The notes beneath the pieces are model-generated. The model saw only the letters and a list, made by a program, of their open reading frames with translations, ran no database searches and was not told the origin of the DNA. This document shows, piece by piece, positions 12,680-24,786 of a stretch of 64,000 nucleotides of DNA. How positions within the stretch are numbered: position 1 is the first letter of the stretch; each line of letters starts with the position of its first letter. Source of the stretch: Phoronis australis (Eukaryota; Phoronida; Phoronidae); NCBI GenBank assembly GCA_002633005.1, contig NMRA01000382.1, positions 124,001-188,000 of the forward strand, in the 5' to 3' direction. The position numbers and the translations under genes were made by a program.

Positions 12680-12809
12680 AAAATCATAAAATCCATCAGA
12701 AAATGGGAAAATGTAATTGCTTCTTAAATAGAAAGCTACACAACAAATTTCATAGAAATCTGTCACCGAACTTCAGAGAAACCAAAGAAAACAGAAAAAA
12801 ATGAAATTG

Positions 12810-12823
12810 CCACTAGGGGGCAC
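12810..12823 (+). promoter_or_regulatory. CTCF-like consensus match (array unit 1, class B)
   Basis: CCACTAGGGGGCAC fits the CTCF core with no mismatch and lies in the same orientation as the other sites of the array. Confidence 0.4.
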
Positions 12824-13878
12824 ACTGTTCATAGGATCTGCCTTAAAGTCGTCATTGGCTGTTGTTAGCTTCATATAAATACAGTTACTAATCAAATTTA
12901 ATAATGATGTTGCAGTTGGTTTAAGAGATACAGCTATGGGTGCAAAACGAAACTACCACTAGCAGGCACCAATTTTAAAAATCATCCTTAGAATGATTTG
13001 GTTGAAAGACGCTGGGATAGATGCCAAAAACAGAGAGAAAACAGCAAAACTGGCCACTACGTGGCGCTAAAATACCTTGATTCCACCCGAAAACAGGAGG
13101 ATAGCGTCATCTCATCAATAGGTGCCCGTATTCAAAATTTTATGAAAATCAGTTGAGTACCTGTGAAGATACAGATGTAAACTTAAATCTAAAATTGGCA
13201 CCAGGGGACACGCCAGTAGTCAGATCCATTCGAAAATTGTCGTCGTCCGTTGTCAACGTCATACTTGTATAAACACACTTGTTAACCTTACTAAAGATCC
13301 TGCAAACAGTTTGGGAGATACAGTCATGGGCGTAAAAAATGAAACTGCCACTAGGAGGAGTCAGAGTAGTAGAAATCATCGGAAAATCGTTGTCAGCCGC
13401 CCACTTCATGTAAAAACGTATATGGCAATTTTCATAATTATCCTGAAAGCGATTTGGTTGATAGAGGGGTGGACGCCAAAAAGCAGACTCGAAAAGTGTA
13501 AAAATGGCCAATACGTGACGCAAAATACCTCAAATCCGTCCGAAAACTAGAAGATAGTGTCATCTCACTAATAGACGACTATATCCCAAATTTTATGAAA
13601 ATGTGTCGAGGACCTTTAAAGATATAGAGGTAAATGTAAAAAACTAAAATTGCCACTAGGCGAAGCACCAGATCCTGCAAACGGTTCAGGAGAATCAGCC
13701 ATGGGCGCAAAAAACTGCCACTAGTAGGCGCCACAGTATTCGAAGTCGTCGGAAAATCAACGTCAGCCATTCTTTTCATAGTAAGAACGTACATGCCAAT
13801 TTTCACAATCACCCTTCGAGCGGTTTGGTTAAAAGAGCAATGAACGTCAAAAAACAGACTCGAAAACAGTAAAAATGG

Positions 13879-13892
13879 CCACTAGATGGCGC
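13879..13892 (+). promoter_or_regulatory. CTCF-like consensus match (array unit 4, class A)
   Basis: CCACTAGATGGCGC is identical to the motif at 12666. The intervening class A sites are degraded, so the first and last class A sites of the array are the ones that keep the full consensus. Confidence 0.4.
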
Positions 13893-14045
13893 AGACTACG
13901 TTGAATCCATCCGAGAACGAGAGGTTAGTGTCATCTCGCTAATAGATGCCTATATTCCAAATTTTGAGAAAATACGTTGAGGACCTCCGAAGATACAGAG
14001 GTGAGCGTAAAAAGTAAAATTGCCACTAGGGGGGAAAACCCGTAT

Positions 14046-16795
14046 TCAGAGAGGTCCAAAATCTGCCGTCAACCATCGTCAGCTTGTTTAAAACAGTTTG
14101 CCCTGCCCCCCATTTTGTGGAAACCATCGATCTTATCATTGAATCAGGTGTAGCTCAAGTAAAATAAAATATCTGCCCACCTTTAACATCAGAGAGGCTC
14201 TAAGTCCAAGGCAAGGCTTGAGTTTGGAAAGCAAGTGGAAATGCAGTCAACAGAGAATATATGGAAGAACATAATGTATCGATTCCAATTGGGTCAGCTA
14301 AGCGTTTATGTACATGTAGGTGCAGGTCATCAATGCTCTATACCTGTTGATAACAAATTTATTATATTTGCTTTCTCAAGATACTGACGTTCGCCAGGAA
14401 GGACACAACCCTACATGAAGTAAAGTGACACTTGAGTACTAGAGTAATTTTAGTAACTTCTTCCAGTATTAGTAAACCATACTCTTTATCTCAGCATTTA
14501 GGATTTATCGAAATACATCCCATTTTATGGATATGCATGTGTAAGAAGTGGAAATTTGGTGTCCATTATCAAAATATTTAATCGAGCCCTTGTCTCCTAG
14601 CTGACACAAATTTCTCGTCTAATTCCCCTGTTCTAACTTCTGATTGGTCACAATTCTCTATCTGTATAGCCACAGATATATGAATTTCCACCATATGCAG
14701 TGGAAACCCATTACAGTGGGGCCTAATTTAACATGGCTAAAGTAATAACACCGTTAGGGTCCCGAATATCTGAAGCATTCATCTTCAGGAATAAGACTGG
14801 GGAAAACATTTGGGGATTCAAAATACAGCATTGTGTTACGAGTTATGTTATGCCTACTTTCCATAAATTTCTGTTGCAGGTCTTTGCGGAAATTGTAAGC
14901 GTTTACCAAAGTAGTTAGCCACTGTAGTTGAAAGAGTACTAGCAAGTAGTTAGTTAATGAATTGCAGTGTTGTTGCACAAAACCTTTTTATGGGATTCTT
15001 GGTTCCCGGATTAAGTGCGTGGCTATTTAATGATATCAAAACAGTAGTTGTGGTAGATTTTTATTTCAGTTGTATTGTGGTTGCTTATTAACCTCGTAGA
15101 CAAATAAAAACGCCGTGCATTCATCGGATTTTGCGTCTCGGAAGTTTCACTGCGCAATTTGTTAAGAATTACAGGAGTAGCTAACTACAAGGTTCGAACA
15201 TTGCTTCAAATATAAACAGTGCTGGTGGGCATGTAAACTGCAAATTGACTCAAAAACTGGTGACTGGCTCACAAATTCATCTGCTAGGAAACATTACTGA
15301 TGGACTGTAACACTGTCCTTGTATTTGCAGACAAAACACTCTGTGTGTATGCTGCATTTACTGTCTGTCAACCGTGTCTCTCAGTGGATCTGACCCCAAG
15401 AACTGTGGTTTTTGGGTGCATCAGTTATGTTTTGTGAGTTGGGGCCAGAGCTTGTGAGTCATTGGATAGCGTTAACAGACCTTGAACTATGTTTATGGTG
15501 AGGAACTATCAACATTTGAAAATTCCTGTGAGAGGGAAGGCTGCTTGTAATGAAACCTTAGGAACTCCAAGCACATGTAGGTCATAACAGGATTTTTATA
15601 GTTGCCCCGGGTTGCGTTAGTGGCCAATGAGGCAAACTTTGAAAGGTGAGTTTGGCTAAAAACATTGAAAATGCATTGTACACTGTATTCTTTTTAGCCT
15701 GAGAATCATGCAAAACATAAAATTTTCTCAATTAGCATCTTGACATGAAGAGTGTTGGATCTTGTCTTAACTTCATGGCATTTCGAAGCCGTGGCAATGC
15801 TAGTATTAAACTTGATGGTTTCCCAGGTTTTAGTAGTTCAGTTACATTTTGATTAATTGACAACACCTTTTGTTTTGAGTGCTCCTTGCACACACAAAGG
15901 GTTGCTTGCATGTGTGAGTGGCCATCTTACCAAGCTTTTTTGAGTGGTAAAAATAAATTCGTTCGGGAAAGGCTGTTTATGGAAAATATAATTCTTGGGT
16001 TTACGGATTAAGTTGCATATAATCGTAATGTTTACAGGTAAACTTTTCAAGTGGAGACGAGTGGGACCAACCATCATTCTGGTTGCCCACGCCTTTGCAA
16101 AAGATGCATAAGTCAAATCAGTTTCTCGGTGCTACATATGATAGACTAGTCAACCCTGTTAGGTCCCAGCTTCTAACTGACATCGATGAAATTGCCAAAA
16201 GGACCTAGCGTTGTTACAAACGAAAAGCCAGCGAAACATTATCTGTAACCCATGAATGTATTGCTCCTGGTCATAGTAATGTTCTGAAGAATGTCTTTCA
16301 AATAAGCAGATTAAACTTTTTTCCCGTTTAGCAGCATTCAATCGTTCCGGGAAACTCGCACAGTTTGATGCCTTTGAAATCAGAAGTATCGCTAAGGAAG
16401 ATCGTCAATTTGAACTGCGACAAAAGATTGTTGAGTCGATGGAATTGCCGCAGTAGCGCATTTCATGTATTCAAGATTAAGAAACATTTGAAATACAGTA
16501 TGTCAAAAGTAGTCAGACAAAATGCTATTTCCATTTCGAGACGTATCATTTGTGCTGAATAAAAATGTCTCATTGTACACCTAATTTGCTCACATTTTGT
16601 AAACGTGACCACATTTGTTCTTTTCTATTTGCTTGATTTATGGCATGTACATGTAGTTTGCCTGTGTCAATATAGTATTTGTATTCTCTATATTACTTTG
16701 GTTCTTGTCTAATGTTTACCTATCTTAATAAGTAACGTATAACCTTCTCTGCTGGGTCTCTATGTCTAACATAATAAACAATAATTTAAATCGGG
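14046..16795. other. non-coding stretch, nothing recognised
   Basis: About 2.7 kb without domain-like frames, tandem repeats or paired inverted repeats that I could detect by eye. Confidence 0.4.
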
Positions 16796-16796
16796 T

Positions 16797-16848
16797 CCAC
16801 TGGCCTCCACTGGCCTAAACTGGCCTCCATTGGCCTCCGCTTGCCGAA
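16797..16848. repeat. decamer minisatellite
   Basis: About five degenerate copies of ACTGGCCTCC, with the variants ACTGGCCTAA, ATTGGCCTCC and CTTGCC. Confidence 0.8.
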
Positions 16849-17076
16849 CTTTGTTCCAAAATCTTTTTGCAGCATTAGTCCAGTTCACCCAATATAAAGT
16901 CTGAGTGTCTGTGTATTTTATTTTCGTTTGCTGCACATGCATTGTCCTATGATTTTTCGATGAAGTAGCTGACACTATAGGTATTAGTCTCGAGACTTCT
17001 GAACTTTTAGAGTCTGACTGATGGTAAGCACCAAACACCATTGCAAACCCATCAGTGGGCATTTTTACATACTAAA

Positions 17077-17356
17077 CTCGGGCGGATCCAGGATTTTGTG
17101 TTTTGTGCAGGGCATAGGATTGACCAGAATTTCGCCACATGCGCGCGCCCACTCTAAAAGATAGCGATGCAGGGGTCTCGAATTTTTGGGTATGTGGACC
17201 CTATTACTAAAAATGGCAAACGTGGTTTGTTCAAGGCCTATGCNCCTGGGTGCACGCATATGCAAGTCAGCAATTCACACCTCAAACTGTCAAAGGAACT
17301 CCGGGAGAATCTTAGGGGGGCATGCCCCCCTTGGCCCCTCCCTAAATCTGCCACTG
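17077..17356. mobile_element. hAT-like non-autonomous element
   Basis: The left end GGCGGATCCAGG and the right end CCTAAATCTGCCACTG are inverted forms of one terminal motif, also seen at 39812-40777 and 24787-25455. G-rich and C-rich blocks next to the termini are shared too. Internal phrases such as TCGAATTTTTGGG and CCTGGGTGC recur at 41105-41330. It contains one undetermined base at 17244. No clear target duplication was found. The hAT label rests on the CAGTGGCGGATC-type terminus, which is common among such elements. Confidence 0.55.
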
Positions 17357-17964
17357 AAAATGTGGTAAATGCAAAAAACAGAAATAATTTTCCGCTATCT
17401 TGCATGTGAAATATTCGGTTTGCTGTGTTTTTTGATAAAAATGTATACGAACCTTCCGCAAATACATCTACATGCATGCGTTGTGGGTAAAAACAAAAAA
17501 TGTTGGAATCCATAATGCGCGAATATTCAGACATCCATATGGATATCTGGGCGTCACTGTTTCGGGACTTTCCCGACTGACAAGCGTAAAAAATTATTAA
17601 ACAACGCAAATTCCACCGGTAGTCCATTGTCCTCATAACATCAGTTTTCTAACCTCATTTCACAGCATCTATCCCATACCGTTTCAATATATTTCTTTTT
17701 ATGACTAACTACATGTACTCTGCTGTCTGAGTTCTTCATGTTTGGTGATATATAGCTGTGCATTTGTCTCCTTCCAACCCAACACGCTTATTATTGTTTC
17801 TTTATGAAATTCCTTGAATTCAGATGTGTCCGGACGCGATCAACCGACTTCGAAAAAAATAGAAAATTTAATTACAATCAGACTCATACATTAAAATTTC
17901 AGATTTCGAGTTCGCAGTAATTTATCACTGAAGACTTACTTTCTAGATTTTTTACTCAACCATA
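17357..17964. other. non-coding stretch, nothing recognised
   Basis: No protein-like frame or paired repeat was seen between the hAT-like element and the next candidate exon. Confidence 0.3.
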
Positions 17965-18164
17965 ATGCATTATGAAACGATGATTTTATGCACATGCTAT
18001 TGGCAGTGTTATCGTCCGTGTCAAAGGAAATCAACGTGCTTTGTTATGCTTCTCATTCTTTTCTGTCAAGTAACCTTTCTAGTTTCCTTATTAAATATGC
18101 AATTGATTTGGTCGAAAGCCTATTTTAAGATTTCAAAAGTGTTTTTTGAATCCTCGTTCGCACG
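17965..18164 (+). CDS. candidate first exon with a signal-anchor segment
   Basis: An ATG-initiated frame of 66 codons has a basic stretch (CQRKS, about residues 19-23), then about 20 hydrophobic residues (VMLLILFCQVTFLVSLL), then a polar tail. It runs into a consensus donor, CACG followed by GTAAGT at 18165. This is the layout of a short N-terminal exon of a type II membrane protein, or of an uncleaved signal. No partner exon in the right phase was found: the first acceptor downstream gives a stop when joined. The segment is absent from the second copy of the adjacent duplication. The product is unknown and it could be a chance frame. Confidence 0.22.
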
Positions 18165-18309
18165 GTAAGTTCGCAAATGGTGCCAAAATGTAGCTGGCTT
18201 GAAATTGGCAGAAAAACAACACGCTCCATAGCAACCACAAGGTGGCACACACAAAAAAAAATAATGTGGGTATGAAGGTTGGGGAATCATCAAACATCAT
18301 GCAAACAAT

Positions 18310-20785
18310 CTAGGAAATCCGTGACATAGCCTTTATCACTTTTTGTCTGGAAAGAAATCGGTGACATTACTCCACAGATGGAAACTATTCTTGGCAGTAA
18401 TGTATACCGTTAAACGCTGACAGTTTTATGTATATATGGCCAAGCTCGTACATGTACGTTATGCAAACACATCAAAGGCTGTTTATAGAGAATTGGTCTT
18501 CACAAACATCACCCAGAACTGAACTGCATTGATTTTAAGGGTTTACCAGCTCACGGTAACTGTTTATATAGTTACCTAAATTGTTACTGTCAGCTCTTTT
18601 GTCAGCCAAAACCACAGCATTATATTAACGGCCATCTCTGTTTCGTCTTCTTTATTCAACAGATTCAAACCAAACTGCTGCTTTTGGAGGTGTTGATCAC
18701 GGAAATCAACTTAGGCCCATCACCCAGATGCATCTCATCAGCCTTGGTGGCATTATTGTCTACTGGAAACTTTAGTATGCGTAAGTTGGGTACCGTCTTG
18801 GAAATTCATTTTTGTTTTCACCAATATCATTTGTCTTTCTAAGACGGCACTTTGGCGAAAACATCTACTATCCGGGTATACAGCTAATTTTCATCAGAAT
18901 TCATTGAGCGTCGTTGATTGTCGCGTTCAAACCTGTTCAGTGGGAATACACACCTGTTTCACGTGACAGATTGTCATGCCTATAGTTGTCGTTTCTCTTG
19001 GAAAAAAAAATGGTCCTTTTTCAATAGTGCAGGTAATCATTGACCCCTTGACACCCCAAAGTTTAAACTGCAACTACGGTATGCTTATTGACACCTTTGG
19101 TTGAGGAATCATGTCCATGGTGACATGGAAATGGAAGATACTTCTTTATGAGTGATCAACCCCTGCTCAACCTACCTTTTAAAAAACGTCCTGTGGAATG
19201 GATATGTACTCCATAAGCAATGCCAACACATGACCCATCTTTTTATTGATGATAATTAACGTGATAAACATACTAAACTATCATATGAAACGAAAGTGGT
19301 TCTCTGACACAGAAATAGTATTCAGCCTGCTCACCAGGAATTTTTGCACTCAGGTCGTAAATATTTTGAACTTCTTGTTTACTTTCAGGATGTCGATCCC
19401 TCATCTGCTCGTTTTTTGTTGATTTATCTCTCACAAGGGAAATCGCATGTCCTTATTTCATATGGAAGAAGTACACTTAGGATACTCCCTTACACTTGTA
19501 TGGAAAGTGCGAGCTTTAACTTCAAGTGACCTTAAGCATCTGACTATGAGTGTATGCGTGTATGCATTGCAAGAGGCATAACGAGATTAGAAAGTCTGGG
19601 GTAACCACAAAGTTTTTTCTTCGCGCGTACAGGAGTACATGTATTTCAAGCATCATGAATTTGAGGGTTTTTCTGTAAATCTCTTCACACGGGGATGTGA
19701 GTTACTCTGTACTAGACCTTGCGAAATGGTACTTCCGTAAAGGTATTGTAAGAGCTTTCGCATTCCACGCCTCTTTTGCCACGTACATGTATTGCGCGCA
19801 GTAACTTACTCATAACGTTCACACGTAAGAAGGGAGAAAATGCCAATATCCTCCGTCCTTTAATCTCGTCACACCTTAGGGGCCAGTTCTTAGAAAATGC
19901 TGCTGCATGTTGCATTCAGCTCTAATTCAAAACTCTCTGACCGGATGGTAATTGATTGTTCTATTTTGAGATTCTGTATTTTTTGTGTCTCATATAGCAG
20001 CCAGTGGATATCTGTCTTTTGACTTGGAGGTCTTGGCAGATTTAATGGCTATAAGCTTTAGCCGGTGCCGTTGAACCAGGCTAAGTCATTCATAAATTTA
20101 TTTTAGCCAAACGTTACGCAAAAGCAAACCTATAGCCTTCGATTCACGGAACACACTGTCAACGCGCGGACAATTCCAACAGTGCCAGTTTGAAAAAAGT
20201 TTAATACCGAATAACTATCGCAGTTCTTATTCGTAATATGTGTTTCAGGTGAATGTCTGGGATGGATCCTTGAAGCCAAAGCAAACAACGGAATGAAATT
20301 TACTTTTCTTATCGACTGTAACCAAGTAAAGTCAATAACATTTATGTCGATACAGACTTGTTGTTTCTATCAGAACTTTGTTGGTTGCAACTTACTGCAA
20401 AGCCTGAGAAGCAATTGTAAGTTTTAATAAAATTGGTCTTATAATTGTCATCATCGTGATAGGATTTGATCTCCACAACCATCTCCGAGTCAAATGCAAC
20501 GCGTTTATTCTAAACCGTAAGTTGCAATTTTATGATTTTCCAACTGCTGCTCCCTAACAGGTTTTCTTGGGTCGTTGACGGTATCAACTACTTTATTGGT
20601 ACGGGTAAGGAATATTTTACATTTTTTTCGTGAGAGTGAATTACCTTAAGCCATAGTAATAATTAAGATAACAAAGCGCCAATGCATCTTTATCGACCAG
20701 TAGTTTACTCAAAATTCCTGCAACTTTACGTTTCAGTTTTTTTTTTGCTAAACAGGTTGACCCAATACATCAAGGTTATTTCTGA
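18310..20785 (+). repeat. 2.4-kb dispersed duplication, copy 1
   Basis: It is collinear with 26030-28412 along nearly its whole length. Matching landmarks include CAGTAATGTATRCCGTTAAACG, GGTGTTGATCACGGAAATCAA, TGTCCATGGTGACATGG, ACACTTGTATGGAAAGTG and TGTCTGGGATGGATCCT. Compared with copy 2 it keeps an extra segment at about 20515-20675 and lacks the SINE. Divergence looks moderate and is spread throughout, so the event is not recent. Two short stretches look like exons, 18663-18746 and 20249-20416; both are phase 1 at each end. Both are open here and damaged in copy 2. Confidence 0.85.
20249..20416 (+). CDS. candidate symmetric phase-1 exon, function unknown
   Basis: The 168-base stretch follows an acceptor ending TGTGTTTCAG and precedes a donor GTAAGT. 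It is open in one frame (residues begin ECLGWILEAKANNG) and is phase 1 at both ends, like the kringle exon. The paralogous block in copy 2 aligns base for base in its first half, but has an in-frame stop after TCRF. Differences between the copies are mostly amino-acid changing, which does not support constraint on both. The KANNG stretch loosely recalls the farnesoic acid O-methyltransferase-like extracellular domain, but the match is too short to name. Confidence 0.28.
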
Positions 20786-21020
20786 CTACGGGAATTCTAA
20801 TGCATTTTCAAGCTTTCCCTCATCTATAAACTGTGTTTACATCACTGACATTCCACTTTCTCTTCTCCCTCAAATATGCACATCACACATAACGTTTGCG
20901 TCTAAAGTTAGTGATCGACAGACTTATGGGTGTATTGCGATACATGTTTGAGTAAAAAGCGGAATCAACATTGAGGAATGCGCAAACACCCCCAAGGTAC
21001 ATAATTGGAGAGACGTATCA

Positions 21021-21566
21021 TTGTCCACAACACGTCCACTGGGCAGCTGGCCGGATGTTCTGATGCTGTCGCGCTCCCAGGGCAGTTTCTTGCACCGTCA
21101 TATCCGGTTCTTTAGTTTGGTCGACGTTTTCTTACAGGGATACTTATTTCCAGCTGTCATTGATTACGGATCCCTGAAAATAATTATTTTGGACTCTGTA
21201 TATAGATGGTTATGTCTTAAGCCTGGAATTATTCTCCACTTTACCATTCACGGTACTGTACGTGACATGTCTATGCCCGTAATTTCGATCCTGATGGAAA
21301 TGATTAAAAGAACACCTACTTGGATACCCCAGACCCTCTCGACCAACGATCACATTGCCCTACTCCATCTGACCCACGGCCACAACCCCATCGACCAAGG
21401 CTACACAAAGTCAACTCCATCTGAACATGGAACAAGAGCTGACTGGAAGGACCAACGAGTCGGGCTGTTAGATCAACTGAGCTTTTTTCTGTTATTTTCC
21501 AATGGAGAGAATCGATTCGGTATGTTTGGAAACCAGAACCAGACAAAAAGCAACGCCACCAATTAG
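21021..21566 (+). CDS. long open frame with weak CUB-like signature
   Basis: A 181-codon frame opens with a non-ATG codon. It contains VYRWLCLKPGIILHFTI and later LSTNDHIALLHLTHG followed by DQGYT. This spacing resembles the CUB fold pattern: W-x-I near P-G-x-x-I-x-L-x-F, then S-T-N-x-L-x-L-x-F and G-F/Y. A second frame just upstream reads GQFLAPSYP, like the CUB strand before the first tryptophan. An acceptor-like TTTTCTTACAG lies between them at about 21127-21137, so an intron or a frameshift could separate the halves. The four CUB cysteines are not all present. It may be a decayed CUB exon or an unrelated open frame. Confidence 0.25.
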   Translation: MSTTRPLGSWPDVLMLSRSQGSFLHRHIRFFSLVDVFLQGYLFPAVIDYGSLKIIILDSVYRWLCLKPGIILHFTIHGTVRDMSMPVISILMEMIKRTPTWIPQTLSTNDHIALLHLTHGHNPIDQGYTKSTPSEHGTRADWKDQRVGLLDQLSFFLLFSNGENRFGMFGNQNQTKSNATN

Positions 21567-21829
21567 AACCAAAGACCTACCATCCTTAAAAATAGCGTTA
21601 AAGGTGAAGAGTAATCGCCATTCCTGGTTATCAAAAATGATAGATTAAAGCTTGTTGGGAGGGTGCGAGAAACCGATGAATACCTAGTTTCTTCAGTTTG
21701 AAAGTACTACTAAAATATGTCGTTGCATGGAATATATTGTAAACGAGTATGCAACAGAAAACAACTCGTAAAAATGTTACATTATGTGCTTCCACGTGAA
21801 AGCACTCTCTGCCTAAATTTAGTAGAACG

Positions 21830-22005
21830 GGGCCATTGCAAGACGTTCGCGAAACTAATCAGCGGCTGATAACAGGGGGCCAACGGAGTAATGGCCCCTT
21901 AAAGTGCTTCGATATTCCATTTCCACTTAGAACGAGCGATTTTTGAAGTGAAAATTCATGTCTAATACTCAACCCTGCCCCCTCTCTAACTAAAAGCCTG
22001 GATCC
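21830..22005. repeat. fragment of the hAT-like family
   Basis: GGGGCC-rich sequence followed after about 100 bases by CAACCCTGCCCCC and CCTGGATCCTCCCCTG. The same order is seen in the element at 42016-42181. The left terminus is not clear. Confidence 0.45.
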
Positions 22006-24786
22006 TCCCCTGCTATTTCCGTTACGACGTTATCAAGCTAATCATTCGCTATTTAAGAACATATTATGAACAAACGTTTTCTTTTAACCACCAGATATTC
22101 GTTTAAATATATTGTTTTATTCTTTCGAAAAGGACGGCGAGTCCATATTTGGACAATACGTGTTAATTAATGTTATCCTTGTCTCATCAATATTAGTATC
22201 CATCATTAGTTTATTACCATTGTAGTCTTGCATAATGTTACGTAGTAAAGTGTGTTTCCTGTAGGCAATAAATGGAGTACTGATTTTCTCCTAGATAATT
22301 GAGAACATCTTTTTTGTTTTTCATGGACTAACAGCCCTTTCAATGAGTTTACCATATGCTCACCTGTCATCATTTCACGGTTATGCACATATATCAAATG
22401 GCAACCAAATAGCAATGGTAAAATCCTGACTCATTCACACCACATGGAAACAGGGCAAAAGAAAACAAAAACAATACAATCACATGCACAAGCACATCAT
22501 AGATTTCACAGAGTACAACATCGATGTGAAACATGATGTAACACGGGATAGAAAACAGATGAAAACTGATCCTCATAGTAAGGTTTATTCTCCCAGTATT
22601 TTTGATAATGAAGCCATAATAAAAAAATAGAAATATTGCCCATACGATCTCATACAAAAACAAGTAGAAAAAACTTAAGGACAACTACATTTCAATAAAG
22701 TGATTTGGCTCTATAGTATGCGTCTGGATCTTGTCGGGACACCAGCTCTGAGCAAGATAAATAACAAGGTTGCCTGTACTCCGTGCCTACACGCAATACA
22801 GATCTCTCTCATAAATAGCCCCAAGATAGATTGCCCAGCATGAAGCTTTATGACGTTATTTTGGCATTTAGTTCTGTTTGTAATACTTACCAAAGAAGTA
22901 ATGGGTTCTGAAATCTTCCTCATAAAGAATAAGGTACAGGTGTCTAAGCCAAGGTCTATAAGGAACAACTAACCAGAAACCTCTTTATTTGCGACAAAGA
23001 GGAGCTACCCAGGCTTTTTCTAGGGACCATGTCACAGAACAGCCGTTAGGAAATGAGCTCGAAAATAAATGAGTGATCACAAAAAACTGTTATTATCTTA
23101 CCCATGGTGGTTAAACAATTCACGAATCAAATTCCATTGATACTAATGTCAATACCCATAATGCACTGCAAGACCGCCACTGCTTCGAAATGTGGCTATT
23201 CGGAAAATTCTCCTCGCGATGTCGCTGCTATACTAGTGGTGTTTGAATTGTGTTGCGTCGCTATAATAGTAAGAATTAAAATTCGACACGTAAATGGCGA
23301 TGACATGTGAAACCACCATGCGATTTTGATATGTTTTTTTCCATTTTTTTGTGTTTCAGGCACCGATGGTTTCCTGTGATTAGGATTTTGCTTTCAAAGC
23401 CAAAAAAGTTCGCTTCATTTGGTCTCCCAACTGTTAATTCAAAGGTATCAGCTTAATCCACTTGAAATAGTGCACTAATTGAAATATTTCAATAAAAACC
23501 ACATGGATCATTTATGTCAATTTAAGCTGAATGTAAAAGGTGATCCATAGAGTGATGTTTGATTTATTATTATTTTCTAGAGGAATGGCTCGTAAAGGCT
23601 TTAGCCCAAACAGGTGGCGCTTTGCATCGATCGTGTTGTCTGTCTCGTTATTGCCAATAGTTGTCAGTGCCTCCGTGCCAATGAAAAACTGCTGAATGAG
23701 GTAATTGCTAGGCTAAGGGGCAAAAAACGTTTGGACTAAGAAATCAATCACTTAAATGCACCACTGTCAACATTAACAGTTTGATTTTACCCACCTCTTT
23801 CAATCGACACTTAACTTTCGCCATCAGCATCGGGCTGAATGTGTTGTTCAACTCCAACATTGTTACATGTACGTGTCAGTAAGAGTAGCATGCCCAACAA
23901 CAGGTAATGAACACCATTCCTCATTCGTCCGTGCTTCAGACTGGCAAGGGTTTGAAACTGATGCCTTGCTTCCTTGATAAAGTTAGGTGATTTCACCTTT
24001 GAATAAACTTCTTCAATTTCAAACTGATGCCATGTCTTTAGGATGATCATAGGCAGTTGGTTGTCGTTAGATAAAAGCACTGTTTCATTAGTGATAAATG
24101 GAAGAAACCCTACTGAACGTTGTAATTTTTGATTATGCCAATTGAGAGATCTAACTCAACAAAAAAAGTTTAATTGAAGAAATGTTGTGTTTCAAATTCA
24201 ATTGAAGAGTGCATACCATAATACAAAGGGGTGTTTTATCTTTAGGACAGACTGTAAATGTAGTAATACTTTGGATGGACCTACATGTATGCTTAGGCAA
24301 ATTGATTTCCAAACTTCACTTTCACAGCCTTACATGTACATGTCCAACACAGCAGTATCGCTACGAAAACACCCCGTGGAATTAAAGCGAAGGTAGTTAA
24401 TTTTGATGCAAAATAGGTTGTCATGGACATCTTCTAGTAAAGGTTCTTCAGAATCAGTGGTCGCCAGCATGGTAACAAGAAGGAATGGGCAATTATCCTC
24501 GGTTCCCTATTGATAAGTGTCTACAGTTTACTAGCTCATGGCAAGGTAACGTCGCTATCAACACGGGCAGAATGACATGTCCTAATATAACAAGAGAATT
24601 TGGTGAGTCGAGAGGCCTGTTGGAAGAAGGGACTTGATGTGAAAACCTTTACAGTGACACGACATTGTTTTAGAGACAGTGGACAATCAAGTATGTTCCA
24701 GATATTTAGATAAGTATATTGAGGCTTATGGGATGGATAAAGGAAGCATCGAAGTGTTGCCAAAGAAAAAAATCCCAAGAACGACC
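22006..24786. other. non-coding stretch, nothing recognised
   Basis: Several open frames of 60-96 codons occur on both strands, but none shows domain motifs or splice context. This is probably intron or decayed repeat. Confidence 0.4.

Larger units (their letters stand above)
12650..14045 (+). repeat. tandem satellite, about 3.6 monomers, each with up to three CTCF-like motifs
   Basis: The unit repeats with a full length near 454 bases; other units have internal deletions and span about 371 to 388 bases. Each unit has three variants of CCACTAG followed by a G-rich GGC. Class A is at 12666, 13054, 13508 and 13879. Class B is at 12810, 13198, 13653 and 14023. Class C is at 12956, 13348 and 13718. 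The A-to-B spacing is 144-145 bases in all four units. Between motifs the units share phrases such as GAGATACAG, ATGGGCGCAAAA, CGGAAAATC and AACAGACTCGAAAA. Frames at 13149-13523 and 13311-13550 fall inside the array and follow its period, so they are not called genes. Confidence 0.85.

Noticed and set aside
13149-13550. Frames of 124 and 79 codons on opposite strands
   Set aside because: They sit inside the tandem satellite and do not persist from unit to unit.
20561-20604. Tiny exon reading FSWVVDGINYFIGT, like a farnesoic acid O-methyltransferase domain strand
   Set aside because: The splice signals are good, but its frame does not match the exit phase of the preceding candidate exon and 14 residues are too few to name a domain.
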